The notes: a model not told the origin generated them from the sequence alone. A DNA stretch of 49,559 nucleotides from Saccharofermentans sp. (GCA_016292215.1 JAEFBB010000014.1:1-49559), one strand, 5' to 3'; counted from the stretch's first letter, positions 13,844-22,883 are shown. Numbers and translations: made by a program.

Positions 13844-16102
13844 ATGGCACAGTACAGGCACAGCAGATTATCCAATCTTAAGCGCTCGGTATCTGACGAT
13901 CACGGCAGAACCTTCGGCGGTACTATGCTCATGTTCATTTTCGCGCTGCTCTTAACTCTCGTACTGGCAGGAATAATCTCCATCAGCGCAACGTTCGAGA
14001 AAAAGACTCCTGACGTAATAGCCGAGAGCGGAGCGATAAGATTAAGCGACGAGCTCGCCACAGGGGGACTCTACAGCGACCATATCTCGAGCGGCTGGAC
14101 ATTCGTGCCCAACGTCTCTCCCGAAGTCGTACAAACGAGCCTTGCTAAGAACACCGAATATAATCTGGACGGTCCAGCCGACCAGTGGCCTTCTTCCATA
14201 CTCCTTAACCACAGAGCTCATCTTGACGGCGTAACCACGACAGACTTCTGGCGCGGCTGGTTTGACTACAACAGGTCTCCCGACTGGGTAAATGCTAAAG
14301 ACGGTGTCGAATACCAGCATGTCTCGATCGAGAACACAGATTGTTACTGCGCTGCTTACATAGGACATTTCGAGTGCGATCCTGATATCAGGTCCCTCAC
14401 TCTGATGTTCCACAGATTTAACGGCGAGGCATGGGTATACTGCAACGGCGATCTTATGGAACGTATCGGCGCTAACTGGCCGGTCTTTAACCTCAACGCT
14501 TTTGCTGATTACTGCACGCTCATTCCCGAGGACGGCAAGATCGACCTGGTAATCGTTATCGCGTGCGACTCGGACATAAGCAATCCCGGTATCTTATCCG
14601 AGCCTATCATCGCGACCAACGCAGCTAACGACGCACATACGGCAATAACGAGCGCACACTTCGCGATCGTTATCGTATTGTCCATCCTGGCTATCGCGTT
14701 CGTATCGCACATCATCCTTAACTCCACAAGAAACAAGTGGCTGGTTATCTTCTTCCTGATAAGCTTTGCAGCGATCCTTTTCTATTACTTGGACGATGCG
14801 AGGTTCTTATCAGTAAGCAGCCAAGCAAGAGCTGACTTAAGGTTCATATTCATCATCATTTCCTGCGCCGCAGGCTTTTTGGAGAACTCACTTTTCTTCG
14901 CGGGGACCAAGACAAGAGAAAAGAATTATTTCCTTAAGAAAGGTCACTGGATCATCTTCGGCATCTGCATGTCCAGCATAACCGTTTACTACGCTTTAAG
15001 CATTTTCTTCGGAATGCTGACGCCAGAGTTCGTATCCCTGATGATCGCGCTTACCATTGCAACGCTGTCGATCTTTATCGACCTTTTCTTCTATCACGGC
15101 GAGAACCAGAGGTCGCTCCTTTTCGCGCTCTTGTACACTCTTATGTTCTTCGTGCTTTATCTGGCGATCCTCTTAGACAACATGATCGCTTCGATGATCC
15201 CTATGTACAGTAACATCTTCGCGATCTTCGCGCTCCTTGCCGAGATCATGCTCGTAACTTCGTACATCAACCAGCAGCGCGAGATCAAGCGCAATGCCGC
15301 GGTACTTAAGAGGCAGGTCAGAGAAAAGACCGTATTCATCTCAGAGATCAACCGCGACCTGGTACTTACGAACAAGAAGCTCTTGGAAGGCGAGGCTGCA
15401 CGTAAGAACGTCTTAAGCAACGTATCCCACGACTTAAGGACCCCTATCACGGCTATCAGAGGTTACGCGGAACTGATGCTGTCAGCACAGGATAACTTAA
15501 GTCTTGAACAGCGCAATTCTTATCTCGCAAATATCGTCCGCCGTTCCGAACAGATGGAGAGGATCGTAGCAGACATCATGGAGCTCACCAGAATGGAATC
15601 GAGCGAAGCGGAATTCCAGTTTACATCCGTATCGATCTCCGAGATGCTCGATGAACTTGTAATGATGTATTCGATGGATCTCGAAGACAGCAACAAGCAT
15701 CTGTCCTTAGATGTTCCCGCAAGAGATTCACTGATCGCAAAGGCTGACCCTGCAAAGCTGTCGCGCGTTTTCGAGAATCTCATATCCAACGCCATCAACT
15801 ACACGGGGCCTGACGCTCAGATCACCATCAAGGCCTGGAGAACCGGCGAGACATCACATATCGCGACCCAGAAGATACATATCACGGTCACCGATAACGG
15901 CATCGGCATTCCCGAACAGGATATCCCGAGGATCTTCGACCGCTTCTACAGAGCTCACAACTCCGGCGTAAACATCAAGGGCACCGGCTTAGGCCTTGCC
16001 ATCGTTAAGCTCATCATCGACAAGCACGACGCCGAGATCACCGTTAGAAGCAAGCTCGGTGAAGGCACGACTTTCGAAGTCATCCTGGCAGCCGCTTATT
16101 GA
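13844..16102 (+). CDS. Membrane histidine kinase with 7TMR-DISM-like sensor (752 aa)
   Basis: One membrane segment lies at about residues 27-47, followed by an extracellular domain of about 200 residues with a jelly-roll-like stretch (FNGEAWVYCNGDLME). Seven membrane segments follow at about 265-475, then a coiled-coil linker. The cytoplasmic part has the phosphorylated H529 in NVSHDLRTP, the N box ENLISNAINY, and ATP-binding boxes DNGIGIPE and GTGLGLAI. The layout matches 7TMR-DISM sensors, whose extracellular part often binds carbohydrate. The signal here is unknown. AAGGGG stands 3-4 nt before the ATG. It forms an operon with the response regulator. Confidence 0.92.
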   Translation: MAQYRHSRLSNLKRSVSDDHGRTFGGTMLMFIFALLLTLVLAGIISISATFEKKTPDVIAESGAIRLSDELATGGLYSDHISSGWTFVPNVSPEVVQTSLAKNTEYNLDGPADQWPSSILLNHRAHLDGVTTTDFWRGWFDYNRSPDWVNAKDGVEYQHVSIENTDCYCAAYIGHFECDPDIRSLTLMFHRFNGEAWVYCNGDLMERIGANWPVFNLNAFADYCTLIPEDGKIDLVIVIACDSDISNPGILSEPIIATNAANDAHTAITSAHFAIVIVLSILAIAFVSHIILNSTRNKWLVIFFLISFAAILFYYLDDARFLSVSSQARADLRFIFIIISCAAGFLENSLFFAGTKTREKNYFLKKGHWIIFGICMSSITVYYALSIFFGMLTPEFVSLMIALTIATLSIFIDLFFYHGENQRSLLFALLYTLMFFVLYLAILLDNMIASMIPMYSNIFAIFALLAEIMLVTSYINQQREIKRNAAVLKRQVREKTVFISEINRDLVLTNKKLLEGEAARKNVLSNVSHDLRTPITAIRGYAELMLSAQDNLSLEQRNSYLANIVRRSEQMERIVADIMELTRMESSEAEFQFTSVSISEMLDELVMMYSMDLEDSNKHLSLDVPARDSLIAKADPAKLSRVFENLISNAINYTGPDAQITIKAWRTGETSHIATQKIHITVTDNGIGIPEQDIPRIFDRFYRAHNSGVNIKGTGLGLAIVKLIIDKHDAEITVRSKLGEGTTFEVILAAAY

Positions 16103-16118
16103 TCTAAAGCCAATAAAA

Positions 16119-16145
16119 AAGCTGCCCCGTAATGCGGGACAGCTT
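16119..16145. terminator. Convergent terminator between kinase and DUF1858 genes
   Basis: AAGCTG-C-CCCG and CGGG-A-CAGCTT form a stem with a TAATG loop. On the reverse strand it is followed by TTTTTT, so it serves best the DUF1858 gene; on the forward strand it can also end the kinase transcript. Confidence 0.75.
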
Positions 16146-16168
16146 ATGAAGCTAAGATATCAGTTTAA

Positions 16169-16372
16169 TCAGCCCTGAGCCTGGAAATAGTTGTTCAGCT
16201 CTTCAACAAGGGCGTCGCAATCCATACCGTGAACTATGCATGCTTCCTCGATCGTCTCTCCTGAAGCAAGTGCGCAGCCGAGGCAATGAAGTCCTGAAGC
16301 CATGAGGATCGGCGCAACGCCTTCATCCTGCATTACGACATCACCGATAATTGTATCTTTTGTAACTATCAT
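16169..16372 (-). CDS. DUF1858 domain protein (67 aa)
   Basis: The whole protein is one DUF1858 domain, with the conserved cysteine pair in GLHCLGCALAS and a preceding run of hydrophobic and acidic residues. The same domain occurs fused to hybrid-cluster proteins and next to redox enzymes, so a role near iron-sulphur chemistry is likely but unproven. GGAGGT lies about 6 nt before the ATG. The gene stands alone, with its terminator at 16119-16145 and the HU gene divergent on the other side. Confidence 0.9.
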   Translation of the reverse strand: MIVTKDTIIGDVVMQDEGVAPILMASGLHCLGCALASGETIEEACIVHGMDCDALVEELNNYFQAQG

Positions 16373-16571
16373 CTCGTTACCTCCGATTGTTATTTTGCAT
16401 TACAAGCATACACTATCATTGCGAATAAATCTTGTGTTAAAAAGACATAAATATCATTTGCCTTCCGTTTGCCTCATCGCAATTCCTACAAAAGAGGTCG
16501 GTAATGCTCTCCCGAAGTGCAAAAAAGCCTCGAAAAATCGACATTTTCTTGAATTATTGCCCGAAAACATC

Positions 16572-16600
16572 TTGACATCTAATTAAAGGAATTTGATAAT
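16572..16600 (+). promoter_or_regulatory. Promoter of the HU gene
   Basis: TTGACA (16572-16577), 17 bp, then GATAAT (16595-16600). The start of transcription would be about 45 bp before the HU ATG. The stretch 16373-16571 shows no gene and no strong repeat. Confidence 0.8.
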
Positions 16601-16651
16601 GAAATTACTATAAATCAAGCCTTTTCAGCGGCTAATACAGGAGGAAACCAC

Positions 16652-16945
16652 ATGAACAAGTCACAGCTTATTGACAAGATCGCAGCTGATGCCGGCCTCA
16701 GCAAGAAGGACGCAGAAGCAGCTCTCAAGGCTACCCTCGGTGCTATTGAAGGTGCTCTCGTAAAGAATGACAAAGTCGTTCTCGTAGGCTTCGGTACATT
16801 CAAGACAAAGAAGCTCGCTGCTAGAAGCGGACGTAATCCTGCTACAGGCGACAAAATCAAGATCGCAGCTTCTACTGTTCCTACATTCAAGGCAGGCAAG
16901 TCCCTCAAGGATAAGGTTAACGCTAAGAAGGGTAAGAAGAAGTAA
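16652..16945 (+). CDS. hup: DNA-binding protein HU (97 aa)
   Basis: A nucleoid protein that bends and compacts DNA as a dimer. The sequence follows the family throughout: [17 protein letters not shown] at the start, GFGTFK in the saddle, and [17 protein letters not shown] in the beta arm with the intercalating Pro. A lysine-rich tail (KKGKKK) adds a few residues to the usual 90. AGGAGG precedes the ATG. Codon use is strongly biased, fitting high expression, and the gene has its own promoter and terminator. Confidence 0.96.
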   Translation: MNKSQLIDKIAADAGLSKKDAEAALKATLGAIEGALVKNDKVVLVGFGTFKTKKLAARSGRNPATGDKIKIAASTVPTFKAGKSLKDKVNAKKGKKK

Positions 16946-16970
16946 TTCTCATCTTAAACTTGTTTATTTA

Positions 16971-17000
16971 GGCTCCGCAAAAGCGGAGCCTTTTTTATTT
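16971..17000 (+). terminator. Terminator of the HU gene
   Basis: GGCTCCGC and GCGGAGCC form an 8-bp stem with an AAAA loop, followed by TTTTTTATTT. The T-run overlaps the stop codon of the convergent gene at 16995. Confidence 0.93.
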
Positions 17001-17546
17001 CCATTCCAAAGGATCCCTTAAGCCCATCCGCCTCTCTATCCTTGACTGAATGCACCGCACAACGGCACGGCTCCGCATCTTCGTTAAGCTGCTCCTCATG
17101 ATCGCATACCTGACATCGCGCTCCGCCTGCTGCAGGGATAATCCGTATTCCCTGCTCGACTCCACATACAGGCTCTTCATCGTAGGCGGCAGCGGGACGC
17201 CTCTTCTGAATGAAGAATAAACTGCATTGTAGATGAGATTTGAACCTATAAGCGACATATCAAATCCGTACTCCCTCAAGACAGTCTTAATGCACACATC
17301 AAGGAACGCTTCTTCCTTGTTTCTCTCAGACGCCGATCCGTCCTGTGAACTGATCGAAGTTACTTTGCCTGCCGCTTCTTTCCTGTTGTTCCGCGCATCG
17401 ACTATGTAATGCAGAATGCCGAAGTCATCTTCAACGGCGATAACGCCGTTATCACGGAGCAAAGTATTAATGCTCTCCAAAAGACTTAAGTCACTGCACA
17501 CTACCGACATCTCCACCGAGCCTCTTTTTAAAACCCTGTTCTCCAC
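16995..17546 (-). CDS. Regulator with Spo0A_C-like DNA-binding domain (183 aa)
   Basis: Residues from about 90 resemble the effector domain of Spo0A: an Ile/Leu helix near the start, GSNLIYNAVY where Spo0A has its GYxYLR.AI helix, KSLYVESSREYGLS where Spo0A has LYPxIAxKY, and AERDVRYAIMRS where it has the VERAIRHAIE recognition helix. The N-terminal part (MSVVCSDLSLLESINTLL) looks like the start of a receiver domain, but it is far too short to be complete. The GTG at 17546 is the best start: AAAGGAGGTG stands just upstream. This is a short divergent relative, not standard Spo0A (about 260 aa). Upstream lies a 26-bp palindrome (17667-17692). Confidence 0.75.
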   Translation of the reverse strand: MENRVLKRGSVEMSVVCSDLSLLESINTLLRDNGVIAVEDDFGILHYIVDARNNRKEAAGKVTSISSQDGSASERNKEEAFLDVCIKTVLREYGFDMSLIGSNLIYNAVYSSFRRGVPLPPTMKSLYVESSREYGLSLQQAERDVRYAIMRSSLTKMRSRAVVRCIQSRIERRMGLRDPLEWK

Positions 17547-17651
17547 TGGCTGTTCACCTCCTTTTCGCGGGTCCTTCCTTGAAAAGAGTGTACAGTCCGG
17601 CAAGCCGCCTGTGTGTGCGACTTTAAGCAAAATGAAAATTCGGGGCCTTAT

Positions 17652-17692
17652 TTGAGACTTTTTGGCAAAAATTGAGACTAGTCTCAATTTTT
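17652..17692. promoter_or_regulatory. 26-bp perfect palindrome with an extra half-site
   Basis: Bases 17667-17692 read the same on both strands: AAAAATTGAGACT followed by its exact complement. A third TTGAGACT half-site stands at 17652-17659. The palindrome may be a terminator for the reverse gene ending at 17712, since a T-run follows on either strand, or an operator for the Spo0A_C-like gene. The extra half-site favours an operator role. Confidence 0.55.
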
Positions 17693-17711
17693 CACAGGGA
17701 AAAACGGCTTA

Positions 17712-18152
17712 TCAGGACTCTGTCCCGGCCGTTCCGTTATTGTTCTCTTCCTGCTCAGTATCCGTGACGAGCGTCCAGTCGACAGTAAAGCCTGAATACT
17801 GCGTATGCTTTACTCTTACCCTGTCACCTTCATTGAGATTGTTGTGCAGAGGATTTACGTAATAGTATGTGCCGTCGACGACAAAGTAGTTCTTGATAAA
17901 TCCGATCTTCTCGACCGTTCCGGTGTTGTAATAGTAATTACTGTTTACCAGGCTGTTGATATCCAGAAGTCTCGGGGCAGCGCAGAAAATAATATCCAGG
18001 AGTGCCACGAGCGCAAATACGATAGGGAAAAAATATGAGACGACATGCTTGGTCTTCTTCTTTTTATTGCGCCCTGCAAAAACGCATGCCAACACGATGA
18101 ACACCACAATCAAAAGAATATGGGCAGCCAGATTTACAATAAAGTAATTCAT
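17712..18152 (-). CDS. Uncharacterised membrane protein with soluble C-terminus (146 aa)
   Basis: Two hydrophobic segments (about residues 6-26 and 40-60) flank a Lys-rich loop (NKKKKTK). The remaining 80 residues are polar and beta-rich, with YFVVDGTYYYV and EGDRVRVKHTQY, like a small OB- or SH3-like domain. Its build recalls DUF3592-type proteins, but I cannot confirm the family. AAGGA lies 6 nt before the ATG. It is 9 bp after the 5-formyl-THF cyclo-ligase gene and is the last gene of the ligA operon. Confidence 0.75.
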   Translation of the reverse strand: MNYFIVNLAAHILLIVVFIVLACVFAGRNKKKKTKHVVSYFFPIVFALVALLDIIFCAAPRLLDINSLVNSNYYYNTGTVEKIGFIKNYFVVDGTYYYVNPLHNNLNEGDRVRVKHTQYSGFTVDWTLVTDTEQEENNNGTAGTES

Positions 18153-18161
18153 TAAGAGTCC

Positions 18162-18761
18162 TTAATCAGTATATTCTTCTTCAGGTATCACGCAGATAAA
18201 ATCAGCGCTGATATCATGACCTTCCGAGGGCACGTCAGAACAGATCTGGAACTCGTAGCAGATGCCTAAAAGATAAGGTCTGCCAGAGCCTGTAGAGCTG
18301 ATGAAGCGGTCGTAAAAACCACCGCCCATTCCAAGCCTTGTGCCTTCTTCATTATATGCAACCGCAGGCAGCACTACAACATCAATGTCCTTGGGGTCAA
18401 CGGGCTTCTTTGATCTCAAAGGCTCCCTGATGCCGAGAGGAGATTCTTCGAATTCATCCTTGCCAAGGCCTTTGCAGTCACAGAAAACCATATCCTCATC
18501 TTCAACTCTCGGGAAGCAGCATGTGATGCCCTTCTCCATAAAAGACTTCGCAAGGCCGTCCACCGGGACTTCGCCTTTGAAAGATCTGTAGAGCGCGATC
18601 CTTTTTGCGCTCTTGAGTTTTTTGGAAAGCTCTTCATCATCTATCGAAGCAATAAACTCAGGGAGTTCTTTCTCGATCTTCGCGAGCACTTCAGCAGAAA
18701 GGCTCATGCGCCTTCTCTTTATCTCTTTCCTGATCTTGGATTTCTCTTCTTTGATATTCAT
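18162..18761 (-). CDS. 5-formyltetrahydrofolate cyclo-ligase (199 aa)
   Basis: The enzyme converts 5-formyl-THF to 5,10-methenyl-THF with ATP, recycling a folate storage form. The family signature GMGGGFYDRFI lies near residue 140, and a basic ATP-binding segment (KEEKSKIRKEIKRRR) opens the protein. LPAVAYNEEGTRLG precedes the signature, as usual. The length is typical. It follows ligA by 3 bp on the reverse strand, with AAGGG before the ATG, so both are in one transcript. Confidence 0.93.
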   Translation of the reverse strand: MNIKEEKSKIRKEIKRRRMSLSAEVLAKIEKELPEFIASIDDEELSKKLKSAKRIALYRSFKGEVPVDGLAKSFMEKGITCCFPRVEDEDMVFCDCKGLGKDEFEESPLGIREPLRSKKPVDPKDIDVVVLPAVAYNEEGTRLGMGGGFYDRFISSTGSGRPYLLGICYEFQICSDVPSEGHDISADFICVIPEEEYTD

Positions 18762-18764
18762 GGA

Positions 18765-20804
18765 TCAGCCCTTATCTATCATAGCTTTAAGCTCATCGAG
18801 GCTTATTATCGGCACGCCGAGCTCTCTTGCCTTGCGCTCCTTCGATCCTGCATCCGCGCCCATGAGAAGATAAGAAGTCTTCTTTGATACAGACGACACA
18901 GGCTTGCCGCCGTTACTCTCGATGAGGCTCTCTGCGTCACTTCTGGACATTCCTTCGAGAGTTCCCGTGATGCAGAAAGTAAGACCTGCAAGAGATGAAC
19001 CTGCAGCTTCGCTCTCTTCCCTCGCGAAATTCAGTCCGAGATCCTTAAGGCGCATAAGCAGCTCCTTATTGCCTTCGTCACGGAAGAAATTGTAGATCGC
19101 TTCGGCTGATATCTCTCCGATATCCTGGACTGCGACAAGCGCGTCCTTGTCTGCTTCGGCAAGAGCATCAATCGAACCGAATGTCCTCATAAGCTCCTTA
19201 GAGGTTGCCTTGCCTACGCCGGGGATTCCGAGACCTGCCAGGACCTTGTCGGCCGGAGTCTCATTTTTCGCCGTCTCGATAGCGGCAAGGACCTTATCCG
19301 TATTCTTCTCAAGGCCTAAAAGCTTGCCTTCGATAAGCGCATCTCTTTTGTCCTTGAGCTCGAAAATATCCGCTATGTCCTTAATGTACTTATCTTCCGT
19401 AAGCTTCCTGATATATTCGGTGCCGAAGCCCTTGATATCCATGCAGTCGCGCGAAACGAAATTTACTATGCGGTTAACGAGCGTTCCGGGACACATGAGG
19501 TTCATGCACTTAAGATCAACGCCGCCCTCGTCTCTTACGAGCTTGTGGCCGCAGACCGGGCAGCTGTCAGGCATCTTGTAGGGCTGCCAGTCAGCAGGCC
19601 TCTTGTCCTTGTTGACATCCTTTACCTTCGGAATGATCTCGCCCGATTTATAAACGAGGATCGTATCGCCTATTCCGAGACCCAACTGGTCTATAAAATC
19701 CTGATTGTGCAGAGTCGCACGTGACACCATCGTGCCGCATAGACTGATGGGCTCGAAAACGGCAACGGGCGTAACTCTCCCCGTCCTTCCGGTATTGACT
19801 TCAACGTCGAGAAGACGTGTCTCTTTTACCTCAGGCGGATACTTATATGCGATCGCCCATCTCGGGAACTTGATCGTGTTGCCGAGCTTGGATCTCTCAG
19901 AGAGATTATTGAGCTTAACGACAGCGCCGTCGATGTCGTATTCGAGCTCGCCTCTCATATCGCCGATCTTAGTGATCGCTTCCCAGACCTCATCAGCGGT
20001 CTTGCACTTATAGCAGTTCTCGATTACCTTTACGCCGTTGCGCTTAAGGTACTCGTATCCTTCAAGATGCGTATTAAAAGTAACGCCTCTTGTCTCCTGG
20101 ACATTGAAGATAAAAAGCGACAGGCCTCTCTCCTTCGTGATCCTCGTGTCGATCTGGCGGAGAGTGCCTGCAGCGCAGTTCCTGGGATTGGCAAAAGTCT
20201 TCTTGCCCTCTTCTTCGGCTTTGGCGTTAACGCTCTCAAAGGCTTTCCTGGTCATGTAGACTTCGCCTCTGATCTCAATGTAAGGAACAGGCTCTTTCAT
20301 CTGTCTTACGACGTCAGGGATCTGGCGGGCATTCATGGTAACATCCTCACCCTCTGTGATTCCGTCGCCTCTTGTGACAGCCAGCTTCAGCTCGCCTTCT
20401 TCGTAACGCAATGCCATAGACAGTCCGTCGATCTTGGTCTCTACGAGGAACTCGGCTTCCTCACCGAATTCTGCTCTCATCGATTCAACGAACTCATATA
20501 CTTCTTCTTTTGAGAAAACATCCTGCAGGGAAAGCATCGGGACATTGTGCTTAACGAGCACGCCCTTTTCAGCCTTCCAGCCGACTCTCTGTGTAGGAGA
20601 TTCGGGAACGATCCAGTCAGGGTGATCCTTTTCGAGCGCCTTGAGCCTGTTGTTCATGGTGTCGTATTCGAAGTCAGATATCTCAGGCTCATCCTGGGAA
20701 TAGTAGAGCTCTGCAAAATGATTGAGCTTTTTTACGAGCTCAAGATATTCATTGCGCTCCTGGTCTTCATTTGCCATGGCAGAAAAGAGATCTAACTGTT
20801 CCAT
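18765..20804 (-). CDS. ligA: NAD-dependent DNA ligase LigA (679 aa)
   Basis: The enzyme seals nicks in replication and repair, using NAD+. Seen in order are the Ia-like N-terminus with FEYD, the adenylated lysine K124 in ETKIDG, the OB fold, the four-cysteine zinc finger (CPVC, then CMNLMC), helix-hairpin-helix repeats around PGVGKAT, and a C-terminal BRCT domain with FCITGTL. I chose the ATG at 20804, which has AGGAGG 8 nt upstream; the longer ORF includes this ribosome site. That ATG follows the stop of the upstream membrane protein by one base, so the two are coupled. Confidence 0.96.
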   Translation of the reverse strand: MEQLDLFSAMANEDQERNEYLELVKKLNHFAELYYSQDEPEISDFEYDTMNNRLKALEKDHPDWIVPESPTQRVGWKAEKGVLVKHNVPMLSLQDVFSKEEVYEFVESMRAEFGEEAEFLVETKIDGLSMALRYEEGELKLAVTRGDGITEGEDVTMNARQIPDVVRQMKEPVPYIEIRGEVYMTRKAFESVNAKAEEEGKKTFANPRNCAAGTLRQIDTRITKERGLSLFIFNVQETRGVTFNTHLEGYEYLKRNGVKVIENCYKCKTADEVWEAITKIGDMRGELEYDIDGAVVKLNNLSERSKLGNTIKFPRWAIAYKYPPEVKETRLLDVEVNTGRTGRVTPVAVFEPISLCGTMVSRATLHNQDFIDQLGLGIGDTILVYKSGEIIPKVKDVNKDKRPADWQPYKMPDSCPVCGHKLVRDEGGVDLKCMNLMCPGTLVNRIVNFVSRDCMDIKGFGTEYIRKLTEDKYIKDIADIFELKDKRDALIEGKLLGLEKNTDKVLAAIETAKNETPADKVLAGLGIPGVGKATSKELMRTFGSIDALAEADKDALVAVQDIGEISAEAIYNFFRDEGNKELLMRLKDLGLNFAREESEAAGSSLAGLTFCITGTLEGMSRSDAESLIESNGGKPVSSVSKKTSYLLMGADAGSKERKARELGVPIISLDELKAMIDKG

Positions 20805-20805
20805 A

Positions 20806-21435
20806 TCATTTCCTCCTGCCCGAAGTAGCAAAATAGATTATCGGGAATACAACAAAAGCCGTGAGGAACAAGCCCCAGACGATCTCAGGGATCCCCGCAA
20901 GGCCCGCAAAACTGCCGGTGATATTAAGGTCGTTATACTTGGTGATGTATAAGAGCTTCGCAAGTGTGGTGTTCAGTTTTGCGAGCGGCACAAAAAGAAG
21001 CGCATTAAGAAGCGCGATGGCCAGAGAATAAGTGTAGATATCCGTGATCCACTTAAGCCCCTTCTCTTTTTTGAGCAGATACAATGCGACGCAGCAGCCT
21101 GCCGGAATGGCAAGGCAGATCGCATCGCCGACATCGACCGTCGAATTTACGATGCTCTTAAAGACGAGCAAAACGATCATGAACGTAGATATCGCGCACG
21201 GGAGATAAATGCCGAACTTGGTCTTGCTGACCTTCTGCATCAGGACTATCACCAAAGTCACGACAATATACAAGACCAGCGACATGACTATGCCGCCGGC
21301 TCCCAGACCTTTTAATGCATATGTGACGCCGGACGCAATAAACCGCGCAAAAATATGGAAGGGCTCTGCAATCAGAGTCCCCCATAAAAACAGCATTACG
21401 ATTGAAATAACACCGGCTCGTTCTTCGCTTCTCAT
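20806..21435 (-). CDS. Uncharacterised six-span membrane protein (209 aa)
   Basis: At least six hydrophobic segments cover most of the length, and there is a short basic tail (TSGRRK). I see no motif of a known transporter or enzyme. No strong ribosome site precedes the start, so a different start near it is possible. Its stop codon lies one base before the ligA start, so it is the first gene of the ligA operon. Function is unknown. Confidence 0.7.
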   Translation of the reverse strand: MRSEERAGVISIVMLFLWGTLIAEPFHIFARFIASGVTYALKGLGAGGIVMSLVLYIVVTLVIVLMQKVSKTKFGIYLPCAISTFMIVLLVFKSIVNSTVDVGDAICLAIPAGCCVALYLLKKEKGLKWITDIYTYSLAIALLNALLFVPLAKLNTTLAKLLYITKYNDLNITGSFAGLAGIPEIVWGLFLTAFVVFPIIYFATSGRRK

Positions 21436-21504
21436 ACCGAATCACGACGCTTAAGTCAGCGCCTTCTTATATTCAAGATAATTCTTAATTAACAGCGGAC
21501 GATA

Positions 21505-21747
21505 TTATTCGTCGAGAGAAGTAAAGTCGCCGTCCTCAAGATAAGCCTTGAGTGTGTTGTATTCTTCGAAATCAAGAGAAATACCCTTACCAACCTTCTC
21601 ATGGTTCGGGCCCCAATCACGGATGTCGAGCTTCGGCTTACCGTTATTCCACTTAACGATATTAAGCTCACGCTGCCAACCGGACTTGTTCTCCTTAAGA
21701 ACACCGATCTGCTGGACGATCTCGTATGTGATTTCTGTCTTAGGCAT
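21505..21747 (-). CDS. PC4/YdbC-like single-strand DNA-binding protein (80 aa)
   Basis: A small protein of the YdbC type, the bacterial relatives of the transcription coactivator PC4, which bind single-stranded DNA. It has a beta-rich core (WQRELNIVKWNNGKPKLDIR) and an acidic helix at the end (YNTLKAYLEDGDF). AGGAGG lies 9 nt before the ATG. The length matches the family. The gene stands alone between two short intergenic regions and is divergent from the metallophosphoesterase gene. Confidence 0.85.
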   Translation of the reverse strand: MPKTEITYEIVQQIGVLKENKSGWQRELNIVKWNNGKPKLDIRDWGPNHEKVGKGISLDFEEYNTLKAYLEDGDFTSLDE

Positions 21748-21850
21748 CCTAAAATTCCTCCTGCAAAATCATATTTCGTTGTATGAATTATAGCACACGA
21801 TTGCCAACTGTATATTATATAATTAAGAAAAAAGGAGAACTGTCCGAATA

Positions 21851-22744
21851 ATGGATGCAATCTATGTCATTTTAACGGTCATTGCAGGGCTTGCCCTTCT
21901 CTATATTCTGTGGTGTCTCGCAGAACCGTTCTTCCTTGACATGGATAAGGCTGTCCTTAAAAAGTCTCCGCGGAAAGATGCTTCTATTAATAATATAGTA
22001 ATTAATAAGATGCCCATGGAGGACACTAGCGAGAACAGCGCTCCTGATCTCCGTTTCTTTTTCTTCTCTGACATCCATGCCGAATGGTGCCCTGCAAATG
22101 CGAAGCGCATCTGCAATGTGGTCAGAGCCGCTCATAAGGTCTCCGGATTAGACGGCGTCATCTTCGGAGGCGACATCATCACCTACCCGCGCTATTCCTC
22201 AAAGGGCTTCAGATACATTAATCAGGTCACATCATGCTGCAAAGAGCTTGGCATACCCTTCTACGGGATAACAGGCAACCATGATGTTAAAGTAGATAAT
22301 TATGTGGAAGCATCCGGCTTTATGTGCCTGGATAACAAGGCAATCCTTCTTACATCCGGTACATCAGGCAAAAAAGCATACCTGGCAGGCGTTCCTGATT
22401 CGGGCACAAGAAAGCTTGTCTGGCCCGAGATGCCTGCGTGCGAAGGAGACGTGCCCGTCATTCTGGTCGCTCACGATCCTGACACGCTTCTTCATATACC
22501 GGCTGATAAACGCCCTGACTTCATGCTCTCAGGCCACCTTCACGGCGGTCAGATGAAGTTCCCCTTCAAGGCTGAGTTCCGCCTCCTGCGCAAAAAGGAC
22601 AAGCTTCCCAACATGGGCGCCGTACAGGGCACATTCGATATAAGCGGAACGGCAGTATTCATTTCGCGCGGCTTGGGCTGCGGCATCATGCCGTTCAGAT
22701 TCTTATCCTTACCGGAAGCTACGGTAGTAGAGATCTGCCTGTAA
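21851..22744 (+). CDS. Membrane-anchored metallophosphoesterase, YkuE type (297 aa)
   Basis: An N-terminal hydrophobic segment (residues 4-20) anchors a calcineurin-like phosphoesterase domain. Metal-binding motifs are complete: FSDIH, GGDII, GNHD, VAHDPD and SGHLHGGQ. Relatives act on phospholipids such as UDP-diacylglucosamine or on nucleotides; the substrate here is not known. The length is usual for the group. AAGGAG stands somewhat far (about 12 nt) from the ATG. No operon partner follows, only the REP-like palindromes. Confidence 0.92.
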   Translation: MDAIYVILTVIAGLALLYILWCLAEPFFLDMDKAVLKKSPRKDASINNIVINKMPMEDTSENSAPDLRFFFFSDIHAEWCPANAKRICNVVRAAHKVSGLDGVIFGGDIITYPRYSSKGFRYINQVTSCCKELGIPFYGITGNHDVKVDNYVEASGFMCLDNKAILLTSGTSGKKAYLAGVPDSGTRKLVWPEMPACEGDVPVILVAHDPDTLLHIPADKRPDFMLSGHLHGGQMKFPFKAEFRLLRKKDKLPNMGAVQGTFDISGTAVFISRGLGCGIMPFRFLSLPEATVVEICL

Positions 22745-22773
22745 TTTTTCCGATATCAGAATAAAAGCCTGCG

Positions 22774-22883
22774 TGCGTAAAACTGTGCCTAAATCAAGCC
22801 TAATCGCGCACAGATTTACGCATTTCCCTCCAAACTAGCGTAAAACCGTGCCTAAAACTGCCCGGATCAGGCACGAATTACGC
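22774..22883. repeat. Two tandem REP-like palindromic units
   Basis: Unit 1 (22774-22822) begins TGCGTAAAACTGTGC and ends GCACAGATTTACGCA, complementary except at one base. Unit 2 (22838-22883) begins GCGTAAAACCGTGCCT and ends AGGCACGAATTACGC, again nearly complementary. The stems are similar in sequence (GCGTAAAACYGTGCCTAAA) while loops differ. Each unit is under 50 bp and the two are 15 bp apart. Their build matches REP or small palindromic intergenic repeats. Confidence 0.75.

Noticed and set aside
22774..22883. CRISPR array
   Set aside because: Only two units, each itself a palindrome with different loops and a 15-bp gap; no regular spacers and no cas genes.
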